From Polaromonas glacialis (lineage in GTDB: Bacteria; Pseudomonadota; Gammaproteobacteria; Burkholderiales; Burkholderiaceae_C), in contig NZ_KL448323.1 in NCBI RefSeq assembly GCF_000709345.1, positions 2,796,346 through 2,860,345 of the forward strand: 64,000 nt of DNA, given 5' to 3'. The notes under the pieces are model-generated. The model had not been told where the DNA came from, made no database searches, and was given only the letters and a program-made list of their open reading frames with translations. Below are positions 48,835-57,203 of the stretch, in pieces (the first letter of the stretch is position 1; every line of letters begins with the position of its first letter). The position numbers were made by a program, and so were the translations under genes.

Positions 48835-49049
48835 AGGTGGCAGCAGAATAAAAATGGAAAAACAGGCTGCGTTCAAAGCCCGATGCGCAGGCTCAGCGCG
48901 CTGACGGTTACTGTACTTCACTGACATCGCCACCGGGCAGGCACCCCTGCAAGCAGTGGCCGACGGGATGGCCTTCTACAATTGCCAGCGAGCTGCATGC
49001 GGCGCGTCTCTCTTTTTTTTGAATCCGCCACCGTTCCCCCTGCCCTGAC

Positions 49050-49799
49050 ATGTCGAAAACACACACCGCCAACCGCCGGCCCATCCCCATCCTGGTGTAC
49101 CACCAGATCGCCCAGGCGCCGCCAAAGGGCAGTCCTTTTCGCAGCCTGTATGTAGCGCCGCAAGCTTTTGCCAGGCAAATGGCCTGGCTCAAGCTGCTGG
49201 GCTACAAGGGTTTGTCGATGAGTGCCTTGCAGCCCTACCTGCGCGGAGACAAGGAAGGAAAGGTGGTGGGCATCACCTTCGATGACGGCTACCTGAACAA
49301 CCTCTCGCAGGCCCTGCCAGTTCTCGTGAAGCAGGGTTTTTCGTCCACCTGCTACGTCGTGAGCGGTTTGCTGGGAAAGACCAATACATGGGACGAACAC
49401 TTGGGCATCGCGCAGAGTCCGTTGATGAACGAGTCCCAGGTCCGTCAATGGATTGACGCCGGGCAAGAGGCGGGTTCGCATACGCGCCGGCACATCGATT
49501 TGACGGCCAGTGACGAGGAGGCGTGCCGCATCGAGATGACGCTGGGAAAAACCGAGCTTGAATCCGTCGTCAGGCAGCCGGTCGATCACTTTTGCTATCC
49601 CTACGGACACTACGAATCCAGGCACCGGGTCATGGCCGATGCGCTGGGGTTTGTGACCGCCACCACCACCCGGCGCAGCCGCTGCCACGCCCAAACCGAT
49701 CTGTTGCAACTGCCGCGCGTCCCCGTCTTACGCTCGACCAGCTTGCCGGTTTTCTGGCTCAAAATCGCGACAAGCTATGAAGATCGCCGCAAGAAATGA
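49050..49799 (+). CDS. Polysaccharide deacetylase (CE4)
   Basis: The 249-aa protein starts with PIPILVYHQI, then ITFDDGYLNN (catalytic and metal Asp), GSHTRRHIDL (metal His pair) and CYPYGHYES, the NodB-domain motifs. It has no signal peptide. It overlaps the GT4 gene by 4 nt (ATGA), forming a two-gene operon for a surface glycan. It is a distant homolog of the deacetylase at 863-1834, the second such pairing in this window. Confidence 0.88.
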   Translation: MSKTHTANRRPIPILVYHQIAQAPPKGSPFRSLYVAPQAFARQMAWLKLLGYKGLSMSALQPYLRGDKEGKVVGITFDDGYLNNLSQALPVLVKQGFSSTCYVVSGLLGKTNTWDEHLGIAQSPLMNESQVRQWIDAGQEAGSHTRRHIDLTASDEEACRIEMTLGKTELESVVRQPVDHFCYPYGHYESRHRVMADALGFVTATTTRRSRCHAQTDLLQLPRVPVLRSTSLPVFWLKIATSYEDRRKK

Positions 49800-51016
49800 C
49801 ACCCCCACTGTCAAGCTCCGCCGAGCCTTCGAACAAGGGCAAAGGAAGATTGCGCATAGCGGTCCTGAACCGCACGTTTTCGGCCACGGGCGGCGGCGCG
49901 GAGCGCTACTCCATCGCGCTGGTGGAGCAGCTGGCAGCCAGGCACGAGATTCATGTGTTTGCGCAGGAAATAGATCACCAGTGGCCGGGTGTCACCTACC
50001 ACCGGGTTGACGCGCCGCTGCGCAAATCCCGCTGGATCAATCAGTTGTGGTTTGCCACGCGTACATGGCTGTTGACCCGGCGCGGTTTTGATGTCGTGCA
50101 TTCGCATGAAAACACCTGGCACGGCGACATTCAGACGGTGCATGTTTTGCCGGTCAAGTACAACCTCTTTCATGAGCGTAGCGGCTGGCGGCGGGTTTTA
50201 CGCTGGATCAAGGTGGCAAGCAGTCCGCGCCTGCTGGCCTACCTGAGCCTTGAGCACTGGCGGTATGCGACGCGTCAGGGCCGCCAGGTGGTGGTCACTT
50301 CCGAAAGTTTGCGCGCCATCATGGAGTCCAGCTATCCGGCCTGCACAGCAGCCATCTCCGTCATCACGCCGGGCATCACGATGCCGCAGCTGCCAGTCAC
50401 TCCGCAGCGCAAAAATGAAGCCAGGGCGCTGCTGGGCCTGCCTTGCGCAGGGCGCTGCATACTGTTCGTGGCCAACGATTACCGGAAAAAAGGGCTACCG
50501 ACCTTGCTGGAGGCGCTGGCGCGGCTTCCCGTGGATGTGGCATTGGCCGTCGTGGGCAATCCGTCACAACAGGCCGGCTTCACGGCGCAAGTGAAAGCCT
50601 TGAATCTGGAAAAGCGTGTTTTCTTCCTGGGTTCGCTGAAAAACATCGCGCCCGCCTACGAAGCAGCCGATTGCCTGGCCCATCCGACGCTTGAAGATAC
50701 TTTCGCCATGGTGGTTCTCGAAGCCATGTCCCATGGCCTGGCCGTGGTCGTCAGCGGGCCCCGATACTGTGGCGTGTCGGAACTGCTGCGGCATGGCGTC
50801 AACGCTGCAATTCTTGACAATCCCAAGGATGCCGCCCAGCTTCACCAGGCGCTGGAACGCATCCTGACGCAAACAGCGGTGCAAAATGACTTGAGCCAGG
50901 CCGCGACAGCCTTTGCGGGCGACTACCAGTGGAGCGAGTTGGCCAGGAAGCAGGAATTGCTGTACTTCTCAGTGCTTGCCCAAAAAGCCCGGCCGCTGCC
51001 CGGCGCGGCGCATTGA
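49796..51016 (+). CDS. Glycosyltransferase family 4
   Basis: The 406-aa GT-B enzyme has the N-terminal acceptor loop VLNRTFSATGGGAERYSIALV, a PGI-type linker, CILFVANDYRKKGLPTLLEAL and the C-terminal donor motif HPTLEDTFAMVVLEAMSHGLAVVVS. The WaaG/PimA-like pattern suggests transfer to a lipid A core or capsule intermediate. Translationally coupled to the deacetylase through a 4-nt overlap. Confidence 0.88.
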   Translation: MTPPLSSSAEPSNKGKGRLRIAVLNRTFSATGGGAERYSIALVEQLAARHEIHVFAQEIDHQWPGVTYHRVDAPLRKSRWINQLWFATRTWLLTRRGFDVVHSHENTWHGDIQTVHVLPVKYNLFHERSGWRRVLRWIKVASSPRLLAYLSLEHWRYATRQGRQVVVTSESLRAIMESSYPACTAAISVITPGITMPQLPVTPQRKNEARALLGLPCAGRCILFVANDYRKKGLPTLLEALARLPVDVALAVVGNPSQQAGFTAQVKALNLEKRVFFLGSLKNIAPAYEAADCLAHPTLEDTFAMVVLEAMSHGLAVVVSGPRYCGVSELLRHGVNAAILDNPKDAAQLHQALERILTQTAVQNDLSQAATAFAGDYQWSELARKQELLYFSVLAQKARPLPGAAH

Positions 51017-51031
51017 ACCCGGCAGATTCTG

Positions 51032-51133
51032 ATGAAAAAACGTGATTTCCTGAGCGCATCCATGGCGGGCGCGGTGGGCCGGCGCCGTGGCAATGCCCGC
51101 TGCGGTCAGGCAGGGCTTAGCGCCGGCGCGTAA
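51032..51133 (+). pseudogene. Frameshifted remnant of a Tat-signal protein
   Basis: A 33-codon frame starts MKKRDFLSASMAGAVG and then goes out of frame; shifting by one base restores AGAVAMPAAVRQGLAPARK, the end of a normal signal region of this type. RDFLSAS suggests a twin-arginine-like leader (KRDF) of a substrate-binding or oxidase protein. Nothing of a mature domain follows because the ABC gene starts at 51229. Presumably the leftover of a deleted gene; a 33-aa peptide is the less likely reading. Confidence 0.5.
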
Positions 51134-51228
51134 AATCGACTGTTGGCCTGGAAAAGGCCAATCCTGAAGAGTTTGGGACACGCATCGAACCCATGCAGGC
51201 GCCACACCCGATAGGCACAATAGGCCGC

Positions 51229-52170
51229 ATGACCCAGCCCCTTTTTGAAGTCCTTGACCTGAGCAAGCGCTACGGCGGCAACCTGGTCGTCAACCAGTTG
51301 TCTTTTTCCATCGCGCCGGGCGAATGCCTGGGCGTCATCGGCCCCAACGGCGCGGGCAAGACCACCACCATCCGCATGTGCCTGGGCCTGAGCAGCCCCG
51401 ATTCGGGCAGCATCCGCTACTTCCCCGGCGGCCAGGGCGCCAGCCTGTCGATGCCGCAGGATGCGCTGGCGATCAAGGCGCAGCTGGGCATCGTCAGCCA
51501 GTTCGACAGCCTGGACCCGGATTTCTCGTGCGCCGAGAACCTGCTGGTGTTCGGCCGCTACTTCGGCATGAAGGACGCCGTGATCAAGGAACGCATCCCG
51601 AAACTGCTCGAATTTGCCGCCCTCACCCACAAGGCCGACGCCAAGCTGAGTGAACTCTCGGGCGGCATGAAGCGCCGCCTGAGCCTGGCGCGCGCGCTGG
51701 TCAACGACCCGCAACTCTTGCTGCTGGATGAGCCGACCACCGGCCTCGATCCGCAGGCGCGCCACCTGATGTGGGAGCGGCTGCAGCGGCTGGTGCAGCA
51801 GGGCAAGTCGATCTTGCTGACGACGCACTTCATGGACGAGGCCGAGCGCCTGTGCAACCGCCTGCTGGTGCTCGACCACGGCAAGAAGATGACCGAGGGC
51901 ACGCCGCGCGACCTGATCGCGCAGAACCTGGAGCCCGACGTGGTCGAGGTGTACGGCGCGGGCGCGCTGGCGTTGACGGAATCCCCGCTCAAGGCCATGG
52001 CCGCGCGCGTCGAGGTCAGCGGCGAAACGGTGTTTTTCTACACTGCCGACGCCAAGGGCCTGCTGGCGGCCTTGAGCGACTACCCCGAGCTGCGAACGCT
52101 GCACCGCCCGGCCAACCTCGAAGACCTGTTCCTCAAACTCACCGGACGCCAGATCCGCGAGGCCGCATGA
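51229..52170 (+). CDS. nodI: ABC transporter ATP-binding protein, NodI type
   Basis: The 313-aa ATPase has Walker A GPNGAGKTT, signature LSGGMKRRLSLARAL, Walker B LLLLDEPTTGLD and switch His TTHFMD, and a C-terminal extension to ~313 residues as in NodI. With the NodJ-like permease it would export a lipo-oligosaccharide or polysaccharide. It lies just downstream of a deacetylase/GT4 pair, in keeping with glycan export. ATG at 51193 is an alternative start; this one fits the family. Confidence 0.85.
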   Translation: MTQPLFEVLDLSKRYGGNLVVNQLSFSIAPGECLGVIGPNGAGKTTTIRMCLGLSSPDSGSIRYFPGGQGASLSMPQDALAIKAQLGIVSQFDSLDPDFSCAENLLVFGRYFGMKDAVIKERIPKLLEFAALTHKADAKLSELSGGMKRRLSLARALVNDPQLLLLDEPTTGLDPQARHLMWERLQRLVQQGKSILLTTHFMDEAERLCNRLLVLDHGKKMTEGTPRDLIAQNLEPDVVEVYGAGALALTESPLKAMAARVEVSGETVFFYTADAKGLLAALSDYPELRTLHRPANLEDLFLKLTGRQIREAA

Positions 52171-53021
52171 TGACCGACGCCACCACTTCCGCATCCACCC
52201 CCCAGCCGGCGCCAGCGCCAGCCCCCCAGCCCGCGCTGCTGCGCCCGCCGCAGATCAGCTGGCGCTGGTGGCCGGTGTTCCGGCGCAACCTGCTGGTCTG
52301 GCGCAAGCTGGCCGTTCCCAGCCTCGTCGGCAACATCGCCGAGCCGCTGATCACGCTGGTCGCCTTTGGCTATGGGCTGGGCATGCTGATCGGGCAGGTG
52401 CAGTTGAACGGCAGCGCCGTGCCCTACATCCTGTTTCTGGCCAGCGGCTCGATCTGCATGAGCGCGATGAATGCCGCCAGTTTCGAGGCGCTGTATTCGG
52501 CGTTTTCGCGCATGAACGTGCAGCGCACCTGGGACGGCATCATGAACGCGCCGGTGCGCCTCGACGACGTGGTGTTTGCCGAGATGCTGTGGGCGGCTTT
52601 CAAGTCGCTGTTCACCAGCGCGGTCATTTTGGGCGTGATGCTGGCCCTTAGCATCAGCCACAGCCCGATGCTGATCCTGGTGCTGCCGCTCCTGGGGCTG
52701 GTCGGCATCGTGTTTGCCAGCATCGCGCTGATCTTCAACGCGCTGGCCAAGGGCTACGACTTTTTCACCTATTACTTTTCGCTGTTCCTGACGCCGACGA
52801 TGTTCTTGAGCGGCGTGTTCTTTCCGCGCGACCAGCTGCCCGGCGTGATGCGGACCGTCTCGGACTGGCTGCCGCTGACCGCCGCCGTCGAGCTGATACG
52901 GCCGCTGTTTCTCGGCCTGTGGCCGGATCACGGCCTGCGGCACCTGGCGGTGCTGGTGGTATACGGCGTGGCGGCGTTTTGGGTCGCGCTGGCGCTGACG
53001 CGCCGGCGGTTTCGCAATTGA
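52167..53021 (+). CDS. nodJ: ABC-2 type permease, NodJ type
   Basis: The 284-aa protein has a Pro-rich cytoplasmic N-terminus followed by six hydrophobic segments with ABC-2 signatures (RRNLLVWRKLAVPSLVGNIAEPLI; TWDGIMNAPVRLDDVVFAEML; FLSGVFFPRDQLPG). The start overlaps the nodI stop by 4 nt (ATGA). NodIJ-type exporters occur outside rhizobia, and no nod genes are here, so the cargo is not Nod factor; a glycolipid is likely. Confidence 0.85.
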   Translation: MMTDATTSASTPQPAPAPAPQPALLRPPQISWRWWPVFRRNLLVWRKLAVPSLVGNIAEPLITLVAFGYGLGMLIGQVQLNGSAVPYILFLASGSICMSAMNAASFEALYSAFSRMNVQRTWDGIMNAPVRLDDVVFAEMLWAAFKSLFTSAVILGVMLALSISHSPMLILVLPLLGLVGIVFASIALIFNALAKGYDFFTYYFSLFLTPTMFLSGVFFPRDQLPGVMRTVSDWLPLTAAVELIRPLFLGLWPDHGLRHLAVLVVYGVAAFWVALALTRRRFRN

Positions 53022-53040
53022 GGAAGGTGGCCGCCCGCCG

Positions 53041-53112
53041 CTTATTTTTTAGATAAAAATGGCTTTCCCGCAACAGTGACGGTCTCAATCAGCTCCTGTT
53101 TTAATAGCAAAT
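53041..53112 (-). repeat. ATAGC repeat, degenerate, minus orientation
   Basis: The complement reads GCTATTAAAACAGGAGCTG, then GTCACTGTTGCGGGAAAGCC and ATTTTTATC. It starts 20 nt after nodJ. Weakest of the post-gene copies. Confidence 0.4.
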
Positions 53113-53185
53113 GATGCCCTGAAGCAGGGTCCGTGCGCCTGCCATCGCGCTATCCATTACATGCCGATTGCCGTAGACTGAGACG

Positions 53186-54211
53186 ATGGAAACTTCGCCC
53201 TTGCCCAAACGCGACATCGTGGTCATTGGCGCCTCGGCCGGCGGGGTCGAGGCGCTCCGGGGCTTCTTTCATGCCTTGCCCGCCGGACTGGAAGCGGCCT
53301 TTCTGGTGGTGCTGCACATTCCGGCGGACACGCCGAGCCAGCTCGACCGGGTGCTGGGCTATTCGACAAAACTTTCCGTGGACATTGCGCAGGACGGCGA
53401 AGCCATCCGGAACGGGCATGTGTATGTCGCCTCGGCCGACCGGCACCTCATGGCCACGGCGCAGGGCATCCGGCTCAGCCGGGGTCCGAAAGAAGGCCGG
53501 TCCCGGCCGTCGGTCGATGTGCTGTTTCGCTCTGCCGCCACGGCCTTCGGCTCGCGCGTCATCGGCGTGGTCCTGAGCGGCGCGCTGGACGACGGCACGG
53601 CCGGGCTCTGGGCCATCAAGGATCACCAGGGCGTGACGCTGGTGCAGGCCCCTGGCGAAGCCATGCATCCGTCGATGCCGCAAAGCGCCATTGCGCATGT
53701 GCAGGTCGATCTGGTCGGCACGGTGCAGGCGCTGGCCGCCCGGGTCGGCGAGCTGGTCGGCACCGCTGCTCCCGAGGTGAAGCCAACGACGGCCAGCCAG
53801 CTGCTGGCCCTGGAAAACCACATTGCCATGGAAGGCAATGCGCTGAAGGCCGGGGTCATGAACCTGGGCAAGGTTTCAAAATACACCTGCCCCGATTGCC
53901 ACGGCGTGCTGGTGCAGATCGAGGAAGGCCCGATTGTTCGCTTTCGCTGCCACACCGGCCATGCGTTTTCACTCAAGACCCTGCTGGCCGAGATCAACGA
54001 GGCCATCGACAACGGCCTGTGGGCGACCTTGCGCGCAGTCGAGGAGCGGGTGATGCTGCTGCGCCAGATGCAGGAGCTTGCGCAGGGCTCGGGCGCGCTC
54101 GAAGAGGCGGGCCAATGGCGCGGGCAGGCCGACGAATCGGAAAAGCGGCTTCAGCCGCTGCGCGAACTGGTGCTGGACCCGGGATTTTTCGGGCATACGC
54201 CCAAGAATTAG
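53186..54211 (+). CDS. CheB-type methylesterase, orphan, with C-terminal zinc-ribbon-like extension
   Basis: The 341-aa protein has a CheB methylesterase domain at the N-terminus: VVIGASAGGVEAL (Ser17), VVLHIPADTPSQL (His44), and GVVLSGALDDGTAGLWAIK (Asp). It lacks the usual receiver domain. The C-terminal part has CPDCHGVLVQIEEG and CHTGHAFSLKTLL, a four-ligand Cys/His zinc-ribbon-like site, then a helical tail. No cheR, mcp or cheA is near; it may act in a non-chemotaxis Che-like signalling system. Start ATG at 53186. Confidence 0.85.
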   Translation: METSPLPKRDIVVIGASAGGVEALRGFFHALPAGLEAAFLVVLHIPADTPSQLDRVLGYSTKLSVDIAQDGEAIRNGHVYVASADRHLMATAQGIRLSRGPKEGRSRPSVDVLFRSAATAFGSRVIGVVLSGALDDGTAGLWAIKDHQGVTLVQAPGEAMHPSMPQSAIAHVQVDLVGTVQALAARVGELVGTAAPEVKPTTASQLLALENHIAMEGNALKAGVMNLGKVSKYTCPDCHGVLVQIEEGPIVRFRCHTGHAFSLKTLLAEINEAIDNGLWATLRAVEERVMLLRQMQELAQGSGALEEAGQWRGQADESEKRLQPLRELVLDPGFFGHTPKN

Positions 54212-54261
54212 CGCGAAATCGCCTGAATCTTTCCGTCAATGCGCGCAGGCAACCCGGCTGC

Positions 54262-54322
54262 ATTTTGCTATTTAATTCATAGCTATTTACGCACGGCAGT
54301 CGTGCGCAAAAGGCCTTTTTGA
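54262..54322 (+). repeat. ATAGC intergenic hairpin repeat between convergent genes
   Basis: TTTTGCTATTTAATTCATAGC (hairpin), then TTACGCACGGCAGTCGTGCGC, AAAAGGCCTTTTTG. GCTAT...ATAGC and GCGC/GCAC arms can pair. Lies 51 nt past the CheB-type gene. Confidence 0.7.
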
Positions 54323-54381
54323 TGCTAAAAATTTGTTTGCGACGCGCAAAGCATGCGTTCTGGCTCGCCGCAAAAACTTTT

Positions 54382-55047
54382 TTAGTTCGCAGCGAAACAG
54401 TACATCAGCCCCGCACCGCCGGTGGACTTGAGCGCGGCCATGCCGCAGCCAGACGTGCCGTGCGACGCATTCCATGAAACGTTGGCGACCGGATCGGGGT
54501 TGGTGCCGTCGCGGTCATGGTGGCCGACGATGGCCGAGCCTTCGCCGCTTTTCGTCCAGTTGCCGCAGGTGGTGTCGCTGGCCGATGTGGCCAGCCGTCC
54601 GTCCGGGGTAGAGCCGGTCAGGATGTCGTGCATTTTCACCGCATCGCCCTGGCCGCTGACGACCTCGCCTTTTTCCGTCAGCGCGGTCTGCTTGGTGAGC
54701 TGGTTGCCGGCGCTGTGCAGGTTGTCCACGCTGGTGGCCACCACCACGCCACGGGCGTTTTGCCACGGGCCCCGGCCGATGCGGTCACGTGCATGGACGG
54801 CCGGGCTGGAAGCGCTGGGCGCGGCGCTGAGGTAGGCGCGCCAGTTCTTGTTGCCGGCATTGCTTGAGGCCGCCAGCTTCTGGCAATAGGCGTCGGCACC
54901 GGCCAGGCCGCCGAGGTCGGCGCCTTGGCCCGGGTTGGCGCTGGTGACAAAGAAACTCATCGAATTTTGCGGCGCCCGGGGCATCGGCGCGCAGGCGGCG
55001 AGCAGGGCGGCGGAGGCCAGGAGGGCGAATTTCAAACGTGGCGGCAT
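54382..55047 (-). CDS. Lipoprotein with a lectin-like (DUF1554-type) domain
   Basis: The 221-aa precursor has a lipobox LLAACAP (Cys19) and then FFVTSANPGQGADLGGLAGADAYCQKLA with WRAYLSAAPSAS later, a pattern like the Leptospira-type DUF1554/endostatin-like domain, and paired Cys at C-rich ends (TTCGNW; SGCGMAA; LMYCFAAN) which may form disulfides. Outer-membrane or periplasmic. AAGGAGA 4-6 nt before the ATG gives a strong start. Function unknown; possibly a carbohydrate-binding surface lipoprotein. Confidence 0.7.
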   Translation of the reverse strand: MPPRLKFALLASAALLAACAPMPRAPQNSMSFFVTSANPGQGADLGGLAGADAYCQKLAASSNAGNKNWRAYLSAAPSASSPAVHARDRIGRGPWQNARGVVVATSVDNLHSAGNQLTKQTALTEKGEVVSGQGDAVKMHDILTGSTPDGRLATSASDTTCGNWTKSGEGSAIVGHHDRDGTNPDPVANVSWNASHGTSGCGMAALKSTGGAGLMYCFAAN

Positions 55048-55170
55048 GGATGTCTCCTTGGGGAAGCGGGGTTTGTAAAAGAGGGAACGGGCTTCTCCAC
55101 GCTACGGCAGGAGCGCCTTGGGTTCAAGAGCGAAATCCCCTAACCTGTTTCTCACCCTGCATTGCCGCCG

Positions 55171-55932
55171 TCAGGGCACCGGGGCCGGCGCTTTCAATGA
55201 CGCGTCGGACGTTCCCATCACCGGATCGCCGGCAAACTGCGCCTTGAAGGCGTCGCTGCCACCCTCGAAACGCACCGTGCCGGCCTGCAGGAACAGCAGC
55301 CGGTCGGCCACTTCGATCTCTTCCATCAGGTGCGTGGCCCACAGCACGGCGACCTGGCTTTCGGTTACCAGTTTGCGGACGGTTCCCAGCAACTGCTGGC
55401 GCGAGCCCGGGTCCAGGCCGACCGTGGCTTCATCCATCAGCAGCACGCGCGGCCGGTGCAGCAGCGCGCGCACCAGTTCGACCTTGCGCCTCGTGCCGCC
55501 CGACAGGCTTCGCACCACGGCGCCGGCTTGATCGTCCAGCCCCATGCCGGCCAGGGCCTCGGCAATCCTGCCGCGCGCGACGCTGCGGGGCAGGCCGTGC
55601 AGGTCGGTATGGAACAACAGGTTGGCCTGCACCGACAAATCAAGGTCCAGCGCGGTTTGCTGGAACACCACGCCCAGCCCGGCCAGCGCACGGCTCGCAT
55701 GGGTGCGCATGTTGCAGCCGAGCACCTCGATGTGTCCGCGATCGGGGCTGAACAGGCCGGTCAGCAGTTGCATCAGCGTGGATTTCCCGGAGCCGTTGGG
55801 GCCCAGCAGGGCGACCATTTCGCCGGGGAACAATTGCAGGCTGACGCCCTGGAGCGCCGGTTTTCCGGCATAGGACTTGTGCAGGTCGCGTGCGTCCAGC
55901 AGCGGCGGGGAAAGGGGTGCGGGAAGATTCAT
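55171..55932 (-). CDS. ABC transporter ATP-binding protein of the PQQ-dependent alcohol system
   Basis: The 253-aa ATPase has Walker A GPNGSGKSTL, signature SLSGGTRRKVELVRALL, Walker B LLMDEATVGLD, and the Q-loop VVFQQTALDLDLSV. It resembles the ATP-binding member of the ABC transporter set that accompanies PQQ-dependent alcohol catabolism (PedA-like). Its partner permease (59437) and binding protein (58235) are on the other strand across the sigma-54 divergent promoter region. It is 4 nt from the TctC-like gene on the same strand, so both share a transcript. Confidence 0.85.
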   Translation of the reverse strand: MNLPAPLSPPLLDARDLHKSYAGKPALQGVSLQLFPGEMVALLGPNGSGKSTLMQLLTGLFSPDRGHIEVLGCNMRTHASRALAGLGVVFQQTALDLDLSVQANLLFHTDLHGLPRSVARGRIAEALAGMGLDDQAGAVVRSLSGGTRRKVELVRALLHRPRVLLMDEATVGLDPGSRQQLLGTVRKLVTESQVAVLWATHLMEEIEVADRLLFLQAGTVRFEGGSDAFKAQFAGDPVMGTSDASLKAPAPVP

Positions 55933-55936
55933 GGGT

Positions 55937-57037
55937 TCAGGTGGATGGTACGGCCAGCAGGTTCATCCGGCGCAACAGTGCCTTTTCATGCTCCACCGTT
56001 TTCACGATGGCCTGCGCATACGCCTGGGTCGAAAGGTAGTCCAGGTTCTGATCGTAACGGGCCAGCGCCGCCTTGTGCCGCTCGCTGTGCATCGCCGTGA
56101 AGAAAGCGTCATGCAGCAGTTTGACGAGTGGCGCGGGCGTGCCGCGCGGCGCGGCCAGGCCCCAGGGCGAGGTGTAGACCGAACGCGGAAATCCCAGTTC
56201 GCTGAACGTCGGCACGCCGGGCCAGCGGGCGCTGCGTTGCGCCGAAAAAATGGCCAGCAGGCGCATCTTGCCTTGGTCGAGCCAGGGGGCAAAGCCGGTG
56301 GAGTTGACACCCGCCATGAGCTGGCCCGAGGCAACGGCCAGCATCTGGTCGGCCGTGCCTTTGTAGGGAACATGGACATAGCTAATGCCCTGCTCCAGCA
56401 AAATCTCTTCCATCGCCAGGTGGGCGGTGGTGCCGATGCCGGTGGAACCCATCAGCAGCGCGCCCGGGTTGCGCCGCGCCCAGTCGAGCATCTCGGCCAG
56501 GCTGGCCCAGCGGCTTTCGGCGGGCACCAGAAGGCCGAAGGTGGTGCTCGATACCTGCAAGATGGGCGCCAGGTCCTTGAGCGGGTCCCAGGCCACGGGG
56601 TTCATGAGCGCATGGCGAAACACCGTGATGGGCAGCTGGCCCAGGGTGTAGCCGTCGGGCTCGGCGGCTTTCAGCGCGGGCGCGACCAGGGTGCCGCCCG
56701 CGCCAGGCCGGTTGACGCTGACGATGCGCTGGCCCAGCAGGGGCTCGGCCTCTTCGCACAATACGCGCAGGGTCAGGTCGGTGGCGCCGCCGGCCGGCCA
56801 CGGCACGATGAGCGTCAGCGGCTTGAGCGGCCAGCCGGCGGGCACGTCGGCGCGATGCTGGCTGGCGGCTGAGGAAGCGGCTGCCGGCAGGTTGGCCAGA
56901 GCGGCAAGCCCTGCCATGCCAACTGCCAGGTGATGGCCGAGCCACTGCCGGCGGCTCACGCAGGGCGGCCCGGGCAAACCAGGCGCATGATGCGCCGAGG
57001 AGCCTGCGGACAGAGGGAGATGTGGCAATAAGGGCAT
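55937..57037 (-). CDS. Tripartite tricarboxylate transporter receptor (TctC/Bug family)
   Basis: The 366-aa protein has a twin-arginine-type leader (SRRQWLGHHLAVGMAGLAALANL), then the Bug fold: PLTLIVPWPAGGATDLTLRVL, PDGYTLGQLPITVFRHALM, and PYKGTADQMLAVASGQLMAGV. Bug proteins bind carboxylates in the periplasm. No TctA/TctB permeases accompany it, common for the large Bug family. It lies between the PQQ ABC ATPase and the divergent promoter; it may bind an alcohol-oxidation product. ATG at 57035-57037 chosen over an upstream TTG. Confidence 0.85.
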   Translation of the reverse strand: MPLLPHLPLSAGSSAHHAPGLPGPPCVSRRQWLGHHLAVGMAGLAALANLPAAASSAASQHRADVPAGWPLKPLTLIVPWPAGGATDLTLRVLCEEAEPLLGQRIVSVNRPGAGGTLVAPALKAAEPDGYTLGQLPITVFRHALMNPVAWDPLKDLAPILQVSSTTFGLLVPAESRWASLAEMLDWARRNPGALLMGSTGIGTTAHLAMEEILLEQGISYVHVPYKGTADQMLAVASGQLMAGVNSTGFAPWLDQGKMRLLAIFSAQRSARWPGVPTFSELGFPRSVYTSPWGLAAPRGTPAPLVKLLHDAFFTAMHSERHKAALARYDQNLDYLSTQAYAQAIVKTVEHEKALLRRMNLLAVPST

Positions 57038-57101
57038 GGCATCCGGGCAGGTCAACGGGTTTGAATCCAGCGAACCCGCAATGGTTAAAAACGTAAGTCA
57101 A

Positions 57102-57118
57102 AGCAACAAGCGTGCCCC
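57102..57118 (-). promoter_or_regulatory. Sigma-54-type (-24/-12) promoter for the TctC-like/ABC ATPase transcript
   Basis: On the minus strand, gGGCACG-CTTG-TTGCT matches the -24/-12 consensus TGGCACG-N4-TTGCW except for the first base. GG and GC are 12 nt apart, as required. It lies ~65 nt upstream of the TctC-like start codon. Confidence 0.6.
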
Positions 57119-57124
57119 TGTTTT

Positions 57125-57140
57125 TGGCCCCGATTTTGCT
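57125..57140 (+). promoter_or_regulatory. Sigma-54-type (-24/-12) promoter for the beta-propeller gene
   Basis: TGGCCC-CGATT-TTGCT has the GG and GC dinucleotides 12 nt apart and matches the -24 and -12 boxes apart from the A to C change. It is back to back with the minus-strand promoter, 6 nt away, and ~64 nt before the start codon at 57204. Confidence 0.55.
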
Positions 57141-57203
57141 TTCACCGCTTCGATGCATCACGAAGAATGCTCCTTTTCTTTCACCAAAGCGAGACAAAAA
57201 ACC

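Noticed and set aside
51229..53021. NodIJ as Nod-factor export for nodulation
   Set aside because: No nodABC genes here, and NodIJ-type exporters are widespread in beta-proteobacteria.
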